Assembly: GCF_000429825.1 (NCBI RefSeq)
Contig: NZ_AUCP01000061.1
Coordinates: 1 to 39,582 of the forward strand
DNA length: 39,582 nt
Reading direction: 5' to 3'
From: Cohnella thermotolerans DSM 17683
Lineage (GTDB): Bacteria; Bacillota; Bacilli; Paenibacillales; Paenibacillaceae
Part shown: positions 1 through 8,295 of the stretch, one piece after another
Position numbering within the stretch: the first letter of the stretch is position 1
Layout of the letters: each line of letters starts with the position of its first letter
The notes under the pieces: generated by a model
Databases searched by the model: none
What the model saw: only the letters and a program-made list of their open reading frames with translations
Told to the model about the DNA's origin: nothing
Position numbers and translations under genes: made by a program

Positions 1-110
1 GGGATGAGTGCGGCAAGCTGTACCCAGCGATTCCCAGGATTAAGCTTCCCGCCAAAGGGTAAGTAGAAATTTTCCAACAGATCTGCCATATCCCGATTCG
101 GCACGAACAC
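1..110 (-). CDS. IS5-family transposase, N-terminal fragment
   Basis: This is the first 36 codons of a transposase that runs off the left edge. It starts at GTG 110-108, nine bases after a GGAG ribosome site; an in-frame stop just upstream excludes earlier starts. The segment FYLPFGGKLNPGNRWVQLA matches my memory of the N-terminus of IS5-type (DUF772 clade) transposases of Firmicutes, which read FxLPFGGKLxxxNRWVxLAxLIPW. The catalytic DDE residues are not in the window. The assignment rests on the N-terminal motif and on the matching terminal repeats at both window ends. The family-level name is less certain than transposase itself. Confidence 0.72.
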   Translation of the reverse strand, partial: MFVPNRDMADLLENFYLPFGGKLNPGNRWVQLAALI

Positions 111-123
111 GTTCGCTCACTCC

Positions 124-167
124 ATCTGCAAGGTTTTTTGCCAATTTTCTATGTTTTCCTTGCAGAT
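124..167. repeat. 10-bp inverted repeat in the IS leader
   Basis: ATCTGCAAGG (124-133) and CCTTGCAGAT (158-167) are perfect inverted copies with a 24-base spacer. They lie in the untranslated leader of the transposase, just before its ribosome site. A hairpin here could limit translation or read-through from outside promoters, as seen in other insertion sequences. That role is inference. Confidence 0.5.
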
Positions 168-231
168 AAATTCGACAAAAGTAGCTCAAATCCCTTGTGG
201 AATAAGGATTTTTTGTTCGTTCAGCAAGCCC

Positions 232-377
232 TAATTAGCGTTATTTTATGCACTTGGATCATCACGGACAGATTATCGAAAGCGAAGGTCGATTGGCGAC
301 TCCATCCCCGATACAAAATGTCCGTTTATATACTATTTGTTCCTTTATATGCTGGCTGGTTATTTTATTTCTTTTAG
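232..377 (+). pseudogene. C-terminal remnant of a membrane protein cut by the IS
   Basis: Immediately outside the IS end an open frame continues for 48 codons to a stop at 375-377. It encodes two hydrophobic stretches, one around SVILCTWIIT and one being MSVYILFVPLYAGWLFYFF at the extreme C-terminus, joined by a basic segment. The same frame runs back through the IS end to about position 63, so a 79-residue reading from TTG 138 is possible, but its first third is IS sequence. I therefore read it as the tail of a disrupted multi-spanning membrane protein. The AT-richness differs from the genes to its right. No family is recognised. Confidence 0.5.
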
Positions 378-523
378 AAAATTCCTGCCGCCACCTCCCA
401 TAACGCTTCAACAAATAGTATTTTTCCCAAGCCCCTCTTTTGCTTTCGATAAGAAGCCGCGATTAGGGCAATAAGCAACAGGCCCACTCCGGCGATCGCA
501 ATGGTCAAAGTCACGGTTTTCAC
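374..523 (-). CDS. Small single-pass membrane protein, 49 residues
   Basis: A short frame starts at GTG 523-521, seven bases after a run of six G followed by A that serves as ribosome site, and ends at TAA 376-374. Residues 4-24 are strongly hydrophobic (TLTIAIAGVGLLLIALIAAS) and are followed by the basic stop-transfer segment YRKQKRG and a short cytoplasmic tail. It lies 47 bases downstream of the histidine kinase gene on the same strand and could be its co-transcribed last gene. It converges on the truncated frame at 232-377, overlapping by four bases. An in-frame ATG at 538 is possible but lacks a ribosome site. No family is recognised. Confidence 0.5.
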   Translation of the reverse strand: MKTVTLTIAIAGVGLLLIALIAASYRKQKRGLGKILFVEALWEVAAGIF

Positions 524-570
524 ACCAAATCCCCCCATTTGTTCAAAAATGTCACATCATTAGGGATCTA

Positions 571-2361
571 TCAAACACCAACCCCACCTGTCCCGCTAAA
601 TTTCCCCAACTTCGGCAGCTCGATCGTCACGGCGGTTCCCGTGCCGGGGCTGCTGTCGATGCGCAGCGCCGCCTGCCCTTCGAACAGATGGCGAAGCCGC
701 TGCCGCGTGTTGGCGAGGCCGATGTGCCGCAATCCGCCGGTTTTGCGCTTGTCGGCTTGCTCCCCTAGCGTCGCCAACCGCTCCGGTTCGATGCCGACTC
801 CGTCGTCCTCGATGCGAACGATCAGCTTCGGGCCCTCCAGCGAGGCCGACAGGAGAATCGTACCGAATGCGTCCTTCGGACAAATGCCGTGAAAAATCGC
901 GTTCTCGATAAAGGGCTGGATCAGATGGCGGGGCACGAGACATTCGCAGGCTTCATCTTCCACTTCCATGACGACCTCGAACATGCCGGCGTACCGGTAG
1001 GACTGGATCTCGATGTAGTCTCTCAACAGCCGCAATTCGTCGCGCAGCGGGATAAGCGTTCTTGCGTCGCCGATTTTCCCGGCGTCCTGCAGCAGCCGAA
1101 TAAACGAGCCGACCATCCGGACGATGTCGGAATTGCCCTGCTTCTCGGCCATATACAGAACCGCGTTCAGTGTGTTGTACACAAAATGAGGATTGAGCTG
1201 CGACAGCAGCAGCTCCATCTCCATCTCTCGCTTGTTCTGCTCGAACCGGATCGATTCCTCGAGGTGCCCGCGCAGTTGAACCGTCATCCGGTTAAAGCCC
1301 TGCCCCAGCTTCTCCAATTCGTCCCCCGTCCGGATGTCCACGGAAGCCTGGAGATTTCCGCTCGATACGCTGTTCATGGCGTGGTACAGCCTCATGATCG
1401 GACGCGTCATGCGCAGGATGGCCGGCATCATGAGCAGCAGCGTCATCAGCGTGCTTGTCGCCGAGAAGACGCCGAGCAGATAAAGGACGAATTGACCCCG
1501 CTTCATAAATTCGAAGTCCGAAATATAAGCGGCGAGCGTCCACTTGTTCGCGTCAGACCGATCGATCAGCAGGTAGCCGTTCCGCACTTTGACCGCTTCC
1601 TCGGCTTCTCCGGCCTTCCCGTCCGCCGAAGGCCGGCGGCCGGCTTCCGCGACGTACGCCTTCGCATCGTCCGGCAGCTTCTCGTACAGCGCCCCTCCGC
1701 CCTCGCGCAGCCAGGCGAAGCCTTCAAAGCCGCGGCTGCCGAAATCGAGAAGGCTGCTGAAGCTTTCGTAATCGAGATTGACGATCAGCTCGCCGATCTT
1801 CCTCCCAGGCTGTTCAATATCCCTGACCGAGACGATGAAGCTGATCATCTTCCCCATGATCGAGCCGTTGCTCGACACCGGCAATTCGTGAGGCTCCGAG
1901 AAGGCGTGATCCTGCCCCGACCGCTTATAATTTTGATACCAGTCTTCCTGCAGCCGTTCTTCAAAGTAAGAATCGTTCCTCGACTTGCTCCAGAAAGCCC
2001 GGCCGTCGGGCATGACGAGCGCGAAGCTCTGCACTTCCTTGCGAAGCCCCTTATTGCTGTCCAGATAATCAAGCGTATACTTGAGAACGGCGAACTGATC
2101 GTACGTGTCCAGACGGGAGTACGTTTTGAAGAACGTCTGCACGTGGTCGGAGATAATCAAGTAGAACGAGAATTTGGCGATATCGTCCGACATGTACTCA
2201 AGCTGCCTCATCGTCTGGCCAAGGCGGGCTTCGTCCTCCCGCAGCATCTGGGCGACAAGGATCGTCCGATAGTAATAGTAAGTGAAGGCGGCGGACAATA
2301 CGAAGCTGATCGACGCGACGACGGCGATCCGCCTCAGGATGACGGTGCGCAGCCGTCTCAT
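571..2361 (-). CDS. YesM-type sensor histidine kinase
   Basis: Membrane sensor kinase of 596 residues that would phosphorylate the response regulator encoded just upstream. Domain order: TM1 (about 11-33), an extracytoplasmic Cache-like region (about 40-285), TM2 (about 290-315), HAMP (about 316-370), His_kinase with LSQLNPHFVYN placing the phospho-acceptor at His392, then HATPase with N-box QPFIENA (about 482-488), G1 box DDGVGI (519-524) and a GLANTRQRL segment. This is the family that pairs with AraC-type regulators and controls neighbouring sugar ABC operons. Its ATG overlaps the regulator stop by four bases (ATGA), so the two are translationally coupled. The ligand is unknown; the divergent sugar importer is the probable target. 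Confidence 0.93.
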   Translation of the reverse strand: MRRLRTVILRRIAVVASISFVLSAAFTYYYYRTILVAQMLREDEARLGQTMRQLEYMSDDIAKFSFYLIISDHVQTFFKTYSRLDTYDQFAVLKYTLDYLDSNKGLRKEVQSFALVMPDGRAFWSKSRNDSYFEERLQEDWYQNYKRSGQDHAFSEPHELPVSSNGSIMGKMISFIVSVRDIEQPGRKIGELIVNLDYESFSSLLDFGSRGFEGFAWLREGGGALYEKLPDDAKAYVAEAGRRPSADGKAGEAEEAVKVRNGYLLIDRSDANKWTLAAYISDFEFMKRGQFVLYLLGVFSATSTLMTLLLMMPAILRMTRPIMRLYHAMNSVSSGNLQASVDIRTGDELEKLGQGFNRMTVQLRGHLEESIRFEQNKREMEMELLLSQLNPHFVYNTLNAVLYMAEKQGNSDIVRMVGSFIRLLQDAGKIGDARTLIPLRDELRLLRDYIEIQSYRYAGMFEVVMEVEDEACECLVPRHLIQPFIENAIFHGICPKDAFGTILLSASLEGPKLIVRIEDDGVGIEPERLATLGEQADKRKTGGLRHIGLANTRQRLRHLFEGQAALRIDSSPGTGTAVTIELPKLGKFSGTGGVGV

Positions 2362-3920
2362 CGGACGCCGGCTCCGTCGCGGTATTGATGGGGCGACAAG
2401 CCGGTCACCTTCCGGAACACTTGGCTGAAATGTTGGGGGGAACGGTAGCCGACCCTCGCGCAGACGTCCGTCATTTTCGCGTCTTCGCTGTCCAGAATGC
2501 GCTTGGCGCGCTCAATCCGAAGCTCGGTCAAATAATCGAGAAACGTCCGGTTCATCTCCCGTTTGAACAATTGATGCAAATAAGACGCGCTGATGCCGAG
2601 CGAGTAGGCTACATCTTCGATGTTGATGTCTTCATGGAAGTGATCTTGCATATAGCGGACCGCTTTGAGCAGTTTGCCGGACAAATGGGGGCGATCGCTT
2701 GCGGAGGAACGAATGTCGCCGATCCAGGACCGCAGCCGCTCGCGAAGCTCTCCGATGTCGTAGACCGGCTCGAATCGGCGCGGATCGAGCGGCTCCAACG
2801 CGGCCATCCCTCTGGCGGCGAGCAGCTCGCTTCCGGCAGAGGTTACGGCATGCACGGTTTCGTACAGCAGCGGAAGATCCCATATCGGGCGGACTATCGT
2901 TTCAAACAATCGGTTGAAAACGCTTTCGAAACGCTCGGCATCGAGCTGCCGAATCGCTTCCGCGGCCAGACCCGGATGCACCGGACGCAGGGCGCGAGAG
3001 GCAAGCCGCGACGTCGGATCCGCGATGGCGAGCGGAAGGTCGTCCGCGCACAGCAGCGCTCCCCTCCCGCAGAATACCGCATGGCGCGCGGCCGCTTCGA
3101 CTCGCTGCAAAGCGCCGGGCAAGGAAGCGAAGTCCCGCTCGACAAAAGAATAAAAAAGCGAGACCGACCGGTTCAGCCGGCCGTTTAAGCGGGACTGCAG
3201 GTCGAAGGCGAGCCTTCGAAACGATTCCCGCGAAGAGACGGGCCTGTTGTTCTTCTGCGCGTATACGGAGACGAGCTGGGCGGGACGAAGAACGAACTCT
3301 CCGACCTTCGTCCAATGAGGATCGTCCGCATCCGGCTCGTCCGCATCCTCGGGCCAGACGGAAGCGGGCAGCCCCGCTTCTCCCCAGACCGGAGAAGCGG
3401 ACGGAACGAAGGGCATATCCTCTTGAGCAAGCGCAACCGCATACGGAGGCCGGAATTCTCCTTCGGCCAGAGCCGCCGTCTCGCCGTCCACGAACGCGCG
3501 CTTCAGCAAGCCCGTTCGCTCGGTCCGCCGCCGCTTCTCCTCCGTCCGCCAAGCGTCGGCTGCCTTGCGCATCGCATCAAGCAGGCGGCTGCGGTCCATC
3601 TCGTGCTTGACCAGGTAACCGGCCACATTGCCGAGGCCGATCGCCTGCCGGGCGCAATCGAAGTCTTCGAATGCGCTCATGATGACGAATACGGAGCCCA
3701 GCTCGCGCTCGGCCGCAGCTCTTATCAAAGCCAGTCCGTCCATGACCGGCATGCGTATGTCCGCGATGACAATGGACGGCCGAAGCTCCTCGCATAACCT
3801 AAGCGCGCTTCTCCCGTTCGTCGCCGTGGCCGCAATCTCGTAACCGTGCCCCGGCCCATCGAGCATGCCGCGTACTCTCTCCAGAACAAGGCGTTCGTCG
3901 TCGACCAGCAAAACCTTCAT
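2358..3920 (-). CDS. YesN-type response regulator with AraC DNA-binding domain
   Basis: Cytoplasmic regulator of 520 residues. The N-terminal receiver domain has the acidic pair Asp7/Asp8, phospho-acceptor Asp54 (IADIRMP) and Lys105 (GYLVKHE). A long middle region of no clear family follows, and the last 100 residues form an AraC double helix-turn-helix (INIEDVAYSLGISASYLHQL, then the signature FSQVFRKVTGLSPHQYR). I start at ATG 3918-3920 because GGAGGG sits eight bases before it and MKVLLVDDE is the canonical receiver start; the longer frame from 3959 adds 13 residues with no ribosome site. It is transcribed divergently from the ABC importer at 4104, its likely target, and coupled to the kinase. 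Confidence 0.92.
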   Translation of the reverse strand: MKVLLVDDERLVLERVRGMLDGPGHGYEIAATATNGRSALRLCEELRPSIVIADIRMPVMDGLALIRAAAERELGSVFVIMSAFEDFDCARQAIGLGNVAGYLVKHEMDRSRLLDAMRKAADAWRTEEKRRRTERTGLLKRAFVDGETAALAEGEFRPPYAVALAQEDMPFVPSASPVWGEAGLPASVWPEDADEPDADDPHWTKVGEFVLRPAQLVSVYAQKNNRPVSSRESFRRLAFDLQSRLNGRLNRSVSLFYSFVERDFASLPGALQRVEAAARHAVFCGRGALLCADDLPLAIADPTSRLASRALRPVHPGLAAEAIRQLDAERFESVFNRLFETIVRPIWDLPLLYETVHAVTSAGSELLAARGMAALEPLDPRRFEPVYDIGELRERLRSWIGDIRSSASDRPHLSGKLLKAVRYMQDHFHEDINIEDVAYSLGISASYLHQLFKREMNRTFLDYLTELRIERAKRILDSEDAKMTDVCARVGYRSPQHFSQVFRKVTGLSPHQYRDGAGVR

Positions 3921-4061
3921 TCGCTCTTCCCTCCGCGCGTTCAAGGTTTGTGCAGCCAAATTATACCGCAGGGAGGGGTGACGGAATCAAGCCCATGTGC
4001 AGAAAGCCGACCAAAAGTAGAGAATTGCGTAGTTTACGGGACATAACGGCCGCGTTAAGCT

Positions 4062-4077
4062 TTGTAAGCGAATACAA
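4062..4077 (+). promoter_or_regulatory. cre box (CcpA operator) before the sugar ABC operon
   Basis: TTGTAAGCGAATACAA matches every defined position of the Bacillus cre consensus WTGNAANCGNWNNCAW and lies in a longer palindrome, TTTGTA-AGCGAA-TACAAA (4061-4078). It sits 26 bases before the ATG of the binding protein, within the expected leader, where CcpA would block transcription when preferred sugars are present. The match is seen directly; the repression is inferred from the Bacillus paradigm. Confidence 0.75.
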
Positions 4078-4103
4078 AATTACGTTGAAAGCGAGGTTTT
4101 GTC

Positions 4104-5447
4104 ATGAACGCTGCTAGCAAAGCTAAACGAATTGCCTGGATGGTCATCGTGGGGCTTCTAACGGGGCTGTTGGCGGCTTGCGGAGGCGGCAATGCGGAAG
4201 ACGGCAGCTCCAGCGCATCCGGGCAGCCCGCATCGAGCGGAAGCGGCAACGATGCCGGATCGGGCGGAGACGGGCTGAAGGGTGAATTCGTCCTGTGGAC
4301 GTGGGAACCCGAGCATCCGACGGCGCTGGCCGCCTTCAACAAGAAATACCCCAACATTAAGATGAAGCGCGTGAACGTGGCGGCGGAAGACGTGCCGAAG
4401 AAGCTCCAGACGACCATCGCCTCCGGCGGGGAGCTGCCGGACGTCATCCGCATCGAGAGAGGGCAGAAAGCGAAAATTTTCGACATGGGCATCTTGGAGG
4501 ATCTGAGCGGCGCGCCGTACAACGCGGATACTTCCCTGTTGTTCGATTACGATCTTCCGGCATTCTCCGTGGACGGCAAGCTGCTCTCGATTCCGGACGA
4601 TATGAGCATCGCCGGCCTGGCCTATATCAAATCTCTCGCCAAGGAATATTTCGGAACGGACGATCCGAAGGAATTGGAGGGAATGTTCGCAACCTGGGAC
4701 GACTTCATCGCCAAAGGGAAGGAAGTCTTGGAGAAGAGCGGCGGCAAGGTGAAAATGGTCCCGAGTCTCGGAGACGTCAACGATATTTTGAAGGGACAGC
4801 GTCCTGAGTCGTACTTTGACGGGAACAAGCTGAACGTGCCCGTGCTGGAAAACATCGTGTCGACGCTCGTCAAGTTCCGCGATTCGGGCATCGTAGACAA
4901 GCTCGATCAGTGGACGCCGGCCTGGAACGCTTCGTTCGGCACCGACAAGTACATGTTTATCGAATCCCCCGTCTGGATGCCGCAATACGTCATCGACCCC
5001 AACGACAAGAAGGACGGAAGATGGGCGCTGATGGTTCCTCCCGGCGGCGGCTTCGTGAGGGGCGGTTCCTCGCACGGCATCCCGAAGGGAGCCAAACACG
5101 CCGATCTGGCCTGGAAGTGGATCGAATTCACCTCCATGTCCCAGGAAGGCGCCGAAGCGCAGAAGACGGACGGCGTCTTTACGCACTATAAGAAAGCGTA
5201 CGAAAACAAGGATTTCACGAATTGGACGTGGCGGAACTTCGGAGACCAGAATATCGGAGAGAAGTATTTCGTGGAAATCTCGGCTGCGACGAAGGATGTG
5301 CCGGAAAATATTAACGACACGTATTTGGACGAAGCGATGAGCATCGTGCTGCAGACGCTGTCCAAGGACAGCTCGTTCGGAACCGAGCAGGCCATGGACC
5401 GGATCCGCAAAGAGCTGAAGGCGAAAGCGCCGAACATCACGTGGTGA
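4104..5447 (+). CDS. Sugar ABC transporter, solute-binding lipoprotein
   Basis: Lipid-anchored binding protein of 447 residues (family 1, MalE/UgpB type) that would capture a sugar or oligosaccharide for the two permeases after it. The signal peptide has a basic start, a hydrophobic core and the lipobox LLAAC (Cys26), followed by a Gly/Ser-rich linker. The mature part opens with LKGEFVLWTWEPEHPTALAAF, the typical first strand and helix of this fold. No ATPase gene is present, so a shared MsmX-type ATPase elsewhere would be needed. First gene of an operon with the two permeases (gap of six bases, then a four-base overlap). Probably controlled by the adjacent two-component pair and by the cre box upstream. 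The substrate cannot be told from sequence. Confidence 0.92.
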   Translation: MNAASKAKRIAWMVIVGLLTGLLAACGGGNAEDGSSSASGQPASSGSGNDAGSGGDGLKGEFVLWTWEPEHPTALAAFNKKYPNIKMKRVNVAAEDVPKKLQTTIASGGELPDVIRIERGQKAKIFDMGILEDLSGAPYNADTSLLFDYDLPAFSVDGKLLSIPDDMSIAGLAYIKSLAKEYFGTDDPKELEGMFATWDDFIAKGKEVLEKSGGKVKMVPSLGDVNDILKGQRPESYFDGNKLNVPVLENIVSTLVKFRDSGIVDKLDQWTPAWNASFGTDKYMFIESPVWMPQYVIDPNDKKDGRWALMVPPGGGFVRGGSSHGIPKGAKHADLAWKWIEFTSMSQEGAEAQKTDGVFTHYKKAYENKDFTNWTWRNFGDQNIGEKYFVEISAATKDVPENINDTYLDEAMSIVLQTLSKDSSFGTEQAMDRIRKELKAKAPNITW

Positions 5448-5453
5448 TCGCCG

Positions 5454-6368
5454 ATGCACACGGTCAAGAAAAATTGGGCGCCGTACGCTTTCCTGTCGCC
5501 TTACATGCTGTTCTATACGGTCTTCGGGCTGTTCCCCATCGTCTTCTCGTTCTACGTCAGCCTGACGAGTTGGGACGGCATCGGAGACAAGACGTTCGTC
5601 GGGCTCGCCAATTATAAATATTTGTTCGACCCGGACTCGCATTTCTTCCAATCGGTCGGCAATACGCTTCTGTTCGTCGCCGTGACGCTGCCGCTGCAGA
5701 TGGCCATCGGCCTTCTCGTCGCCACGCTGCTTTACAGCCGCTGGGTCAAATGGAAAGGCTTCTTCCAGCTCGTCAACTTCATGCCCTACATCGTGACCCC
5801 CGTCGCGGTCGGGCTCCTCTTCAATCTGCTGTTCGACTGGCAGGCGGGCTTCGTCAACAAGGTGCTGCTTCAGCTGGGGCTTGTCGACGAGGGCGTTTAT
5901 TGGCTTGGCGAGCCTCTCTACGCGAGAATCGTCATCGCGGTCATGCTGATCTGGAAAGGCTTCGGATACACGATGGTGTTCTACCTGGCGGGCATGGCGA
6001 ATGTGCCGAAGGATCTGCACGAAGCGGCATACGTGGACGGAGCTAGCGGGCTGCGCGCCTTCTTCTCGATTACGCTTCCGCTGCTGAAGCCGGTGACCGT
6101 CTTCATCGTCATTACGGGCATCATCGGCGGCCTTCAGCTTCTGGAGGAACCGATGCTTCTGCTGGGCGGCTCGGGAATGGGCTCGAGCGTCGCGGTTATC
6201 GGCGGACCGGATCGCTGCTGCTTGACAACCGTATGGAACATGTACGATACCGCGTACGGCAGCACGACCCGCTACGGGCTCGGCGCTGCGATCGCTTACG
6301 GGCTTTGTCTTATTATCGCCGCGTTCTCCTTCGCCGGAGCCCGGCTTTACAAGGGGGACTCCGAATGA
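5454..6368 (+). CDS. Sugar ABC transporter permease, MalF type
   Basis: Inner-membrane permease of 304 residues with about six membrane spans. It begins with the usual N-terminal span (PYAFLSPYMLFYTVFGLFPI) and carries the cytoplasmic EAA loop that contacts the ATPase (EAAYVDGASGLRAFFSITLP). The C-terminal GGP...LTTVWNMYDTAYGS segment is typical of MalF/UgpA relatives. The start ATG follows GGTGA by six bases, just after the binding-protein stop. It pairs with the next gene to form the heterodimeric channel. Confidence 0.93.
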   Translation: MHTVKKNWAPYAFLSPYMLFYTVFGLFPIVFSFYVSLTSWDGIGDKTFVGLANYKYLFDPDSHFFQSVGNTLLFVAVTLPLQMAIGLLVATLLYSRWVKWKGFFQLVNFMPYIVTPVAVGLLFNLLFDWQAGFVNKVLLQLGLVDEGVYWLGEPLYARIVIAVMLIWKGFGYTMVFYLAGMANVPKDLHEAAYVDGASGLRAFFSITLPLLKPVTVFIVITGIIGGLQLLEEPMLLLGGSGMGSSVAVIGGPDRCCLTTVWNMYDTAYGSTTRYGLGAAIAYGLCLIIAAFSFAGARLYKGDSE

Positions 6369-7183
6369 ACGCTGCGCTGCGCAAGACGCTCGCCACGACG
6401 GCGATCTCGATCCTGTCTCTCGTTTCGCTGCTGCCTTTTTACATCATGATCGTCATGGGGACGTACAAAAACGAAGATTTGTTTACGCGAATCGTGCTGC
6501 TTCCCGGAAATTACCTGCTGCAAAACCTGAAAACGGTATCGGCAAGCCGGTTCGATCTCGTTTATATGAACAGCCTGATCGTGTCGCTCTCCAGCACGGC
6601 GCTGTCCGTCTTCGTCAGCGCTTGCGCCGGCTTCGCGTTCGCCAAGCACGATTTCAGGCACAAGAACAAGCTGTTCGCGTTTATTCTGCTGACGATGATG
6701 ATTCCGGGCCAGCTCGGCATCGTCGCTTACGTCATCGAGATGCGTTACTTGCAGCTGTCCGGAACGCTGCTTCCGCTCATTCTGCCCTGGATCGCCAACG
6801 CGTTCGGCGTCTTCTGGATGACGCAGTTCATTCGCTCGGCCGTGCCGACGGAAGTGCTCGAAAGCGCGAAGATGGACGGCTGCTCGAGCGTCGGGGTCTT
6901 TTTCCGGATAGTCATCCCCTTTATTTATCCCGCGATCACGACGCTGTCGCTGCTTGTGTTCCTGTGGTCGTGGAACAATTACCTGCTCCCGCTCATCATC
7001 GTCAACAAGCCGGAACTGTTTACGATTCCGCTCGGCATTACATCGCTGGGCGACGCTTACCGGACGGATCTGGCCGCGCAAATTCTCGGGCTTACGCTGG
7101 GAACGCTGCCGGTGCTTGTGCTGTTCGCGATCGGGTCCAAGAGCTTCGTCCGGGGACTGACGGCGGGATCGGTCAAAGGTTAA
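6365..7183 (+). CDS. Sugar ABC transporter permease, MalG type
   Basis: Second permease subunit, 272 residues and about six spans. The start is ATG 6365, which overlaps the stop of the first permease (ATGA); a longer frame from 6233 reads back through the coding sequence of that gene and is rejected. The EAA loop reads ESAKMDGCSSVGVFFRIVIP. The C-terminus FVRGLTAGSVKG is the standard end of MalG-type permeases. It completes the three-gene importer, with an ATPase expected elsewhere. Confidence 0.93.
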   Translation: MNAALRKTLATTAISILSLVSLLPFYIMIVMGTYKNEDLFTRIVLLPGNYLLQNLKTVSASRFDLVYMNSLIVSLSSTALSVFVSACAGFAFAKHDFRHKNKLFAFILLTMMIPGQLGIVAYVIEMRYLQLSGTLLPLILPWIANAFGVFWMTQFIRSAVPTEVLESAKMDGCSSVGVFFRIVIPFIYPAITTLSLLVFLWSWNNYLLPLIIVNKPELFTIPLGITSLGDAYRTDLAAQILGLTLGTLPVLVLFAIGSKSFVRGLTAGSVKG

Positions 7184-7214
7184 AAGGATAAAGGGATATG
7201 GCCGTCCTGCCGCT

Positions 7215-7269
7215 TCAAAAAGGGGCCATCCTTCGGGCCGTCAACCGTCCGCCCGAGGGATAGCCCCTT
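7215..7269 (-). terminator. Intrinsic terminator of folE
   Basis: AAGGGGC (7220-7226) pairs with GCCCCTT (7263-7269), and inner stretches ATCC/GGAT and TCGGGC/GCCCGA extend the stem. On the minus strand a run of five T follows (7217-7221). The stem could also slow transcription coming from the permease operon on the other side. Confidence 0.7.
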
Positions 7270-7285
7270 GCATGCCGTCAATCGA

Positions 7286-7879
7286 TTACTCCTTAAGCAG
7301 CGACAAAAACTCCGAGCGCAGCGCCGAGCTGTTCCGGAACTGCCCGCGCACCGCGGAAGTGACCGTCTTGCTGCCGGGCTTCTTCACGCCGCGCGCGCAC
7401 ATGCACAGATGCTCGCCTTCCACGACGACCATGACGCCGTGCGGCTGCAGCACTTCTTCCATAATGTCCGCGATTTGCGAGGTGATCCGCTCCTGCACCT
7501 GAAGGCGCCGCGTCACCGCCTCGACGAGGCGGGCCAGCTTGCTCAGTCCCGCGATTTTGCCGCTCGGGATGTAGCCGATGTGCGCCTTCCCGAAAAACGG
7601 CGCCATATGGTGCTCGCACTGGCTGTAATAGACGATGTCCTTCACGATGACGAGCTCTTCGTGCTTCTCGTCGAAGCTCACGCCGAGCACGTCGCGAGGA
7701 TCGACTTCGTAGCCGCCGAAAATTTCCTCGTACATTCGCGTTACGCGCGCAGGCGTCTCGAGCAAGCCCTCCCGATTGACGTCCTCCCCGATCAGCTTCA
7801 AAATCTCGCGAATGTGATGCTCGATCTGCTCCCGGTTGCGAGATACCCGGGTATTGATGTAATCCTTCACTCCGGCCAA
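7286..7879 (-). CDS. folE: GTP cyclohydrolase I
   Basis: Cytosolic enzyme of 197 residues converting GTP to 7,8-dihydroneopterin triphosphate, the first step of tetrahydrofolate and pterin synthesis. The zinc ligands fit Cys88 and His91 ([10 protein letters not shown]) and Cys159 (EHLCM). The substrate-pocket stretch [19 protein letters not shown] and the ending VRGQFRNSS...EFLSLL are typical of the family. The start is TTG 7879-7877, six bases after a strong GGAGGAGGG; no better ATG exists. A second Cys (Cys161) stands where many homologues have another residue. Confidence 0.96.
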   Translation of the reverse strand: MAGVKDYINTRVSRNREQIEHHIREILKLIGEDVNREGLLETPARVTRMYEEIFGGYEVDPRDVLGVSFDEKHEELVIVKDIVYYSQCEHHMAPFFGKAHIGYIPSGKIAGLSKLARLVEAVTRRLQVQERITSQIADIMEEVLQPHGVMVVVEGEHLCMCARGVKKPGSKTVTSAVRGQFRNSSALRSEFLSLLKE

Positions 7880-7951
7880 CGTGAACCCTCCTCCAACGGC
7901 CCGGCGCGATCCGTCCGGACGCCCGCCAACCCGAATCCTGCCCGCCGAACG

Positions 7952-8176
7952 TTACTTGCGGCGTTTTTTATGGTTCTGCTGCTTCAACATTTGCTGCGCT
8001 TTGCTGAGCTGCTGCTTGTTCATGTTGTAGCCCATCTGTTTGGCCATCTTCTGAAGCAACTCCGGATCGTTCTGCATTCTCGTCATTTGGCTGCGCAAAT
8101 AAAAGACGCCGCCGATAAATCCGAGCACCAAACCGACGATCAGCGTCAGCACCGGGATGATAATATTCCAAACCAC
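7952..8176 (-). CDS. yneF: YneF-like small membrane protein (UPF0154)
   Basis: A 74-residue protein with one N-terminal membrane span (IIIPVLTLIVGLVLGFIGGVFYL) and a basic cytoplasmic part (LRSQMTRMQNDPELLQKMAKQMGYNM is the family hallmark region), ending in a Lys/Arg-rich tail. The start is GTG 8176-8174, five bases after GGGGGGGA. A longer frame extending to 8917 is an antisense shadow of the HD-GYP gene in its upper part. The function of the family is unknown. It lies 72 bases upstream of folE, with its own promoter at 8247-8276. Confidence 0.85.
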   Translation of the reverse strand: MVWNIIIPVLTLIVGLVLGFIGGVFYLRSQMTRMQNDPELLQKMAKQMGYNMNKQQLSKAQQMLKQQNHKKRRK

Positions 8177-8246
8177 GCTCGTCCCCCCCGACCATCCGTC
8201 ATCTCCCGGGCCCGGCTCTGCGAAGCAGGGCCAAGGCTGTTTTCCT

Positions 8247-8276
8247 ATAATATCATGGCGTTGCGAGCAAGAGCAA
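8247..8276 (-). promoter_or_regulatory. Sigma-A promoter of yneF
   Basis: On the minus strand TTGCTC (8276-8271), an 18-base spacer and TATTAT (8252-8247) precede the yneF start by about 70 bases. Confidence 0.5.
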
Positions 8277-8295
8277 ATGTTCGTGCCCGGGCCTC

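Larger units (their letters stand above)
1..231 (-). mobile_element. Partial IS5-family insertion sequence, 5' end
   Basis: The element end is set by a 13-base terminal repeat, GTTCAGCAAGCCC at 219-231, which is the exact reverse complement of GGGCTTGCTGAAC at 39351-39363. Reading inward on the minus strand there is a 121-base leader and then the start of a transposase gene at 110. The rest of the element lies off the left edge. Base 232 onward reads as a different sequence, starting TAATTAGC. The bases outside the two ends share only TA, so the target duplication cannot be sized from this window. Confidence 0.75.

Noticed and set aside
889..2388. 499-codon antisense frame over the first kinase
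   Set aside because: It is a GC-driven shadow; the opposite strand encodes a complete kinase with all motifs.
4158..6020. 620-codon antisense frame over the sugar ABC genes
   Set aside because: It mirrors the codon-position GC bias of the real plus-strand genes; the product is Arg/His/Asp-rich with no domain and no ribosome site.
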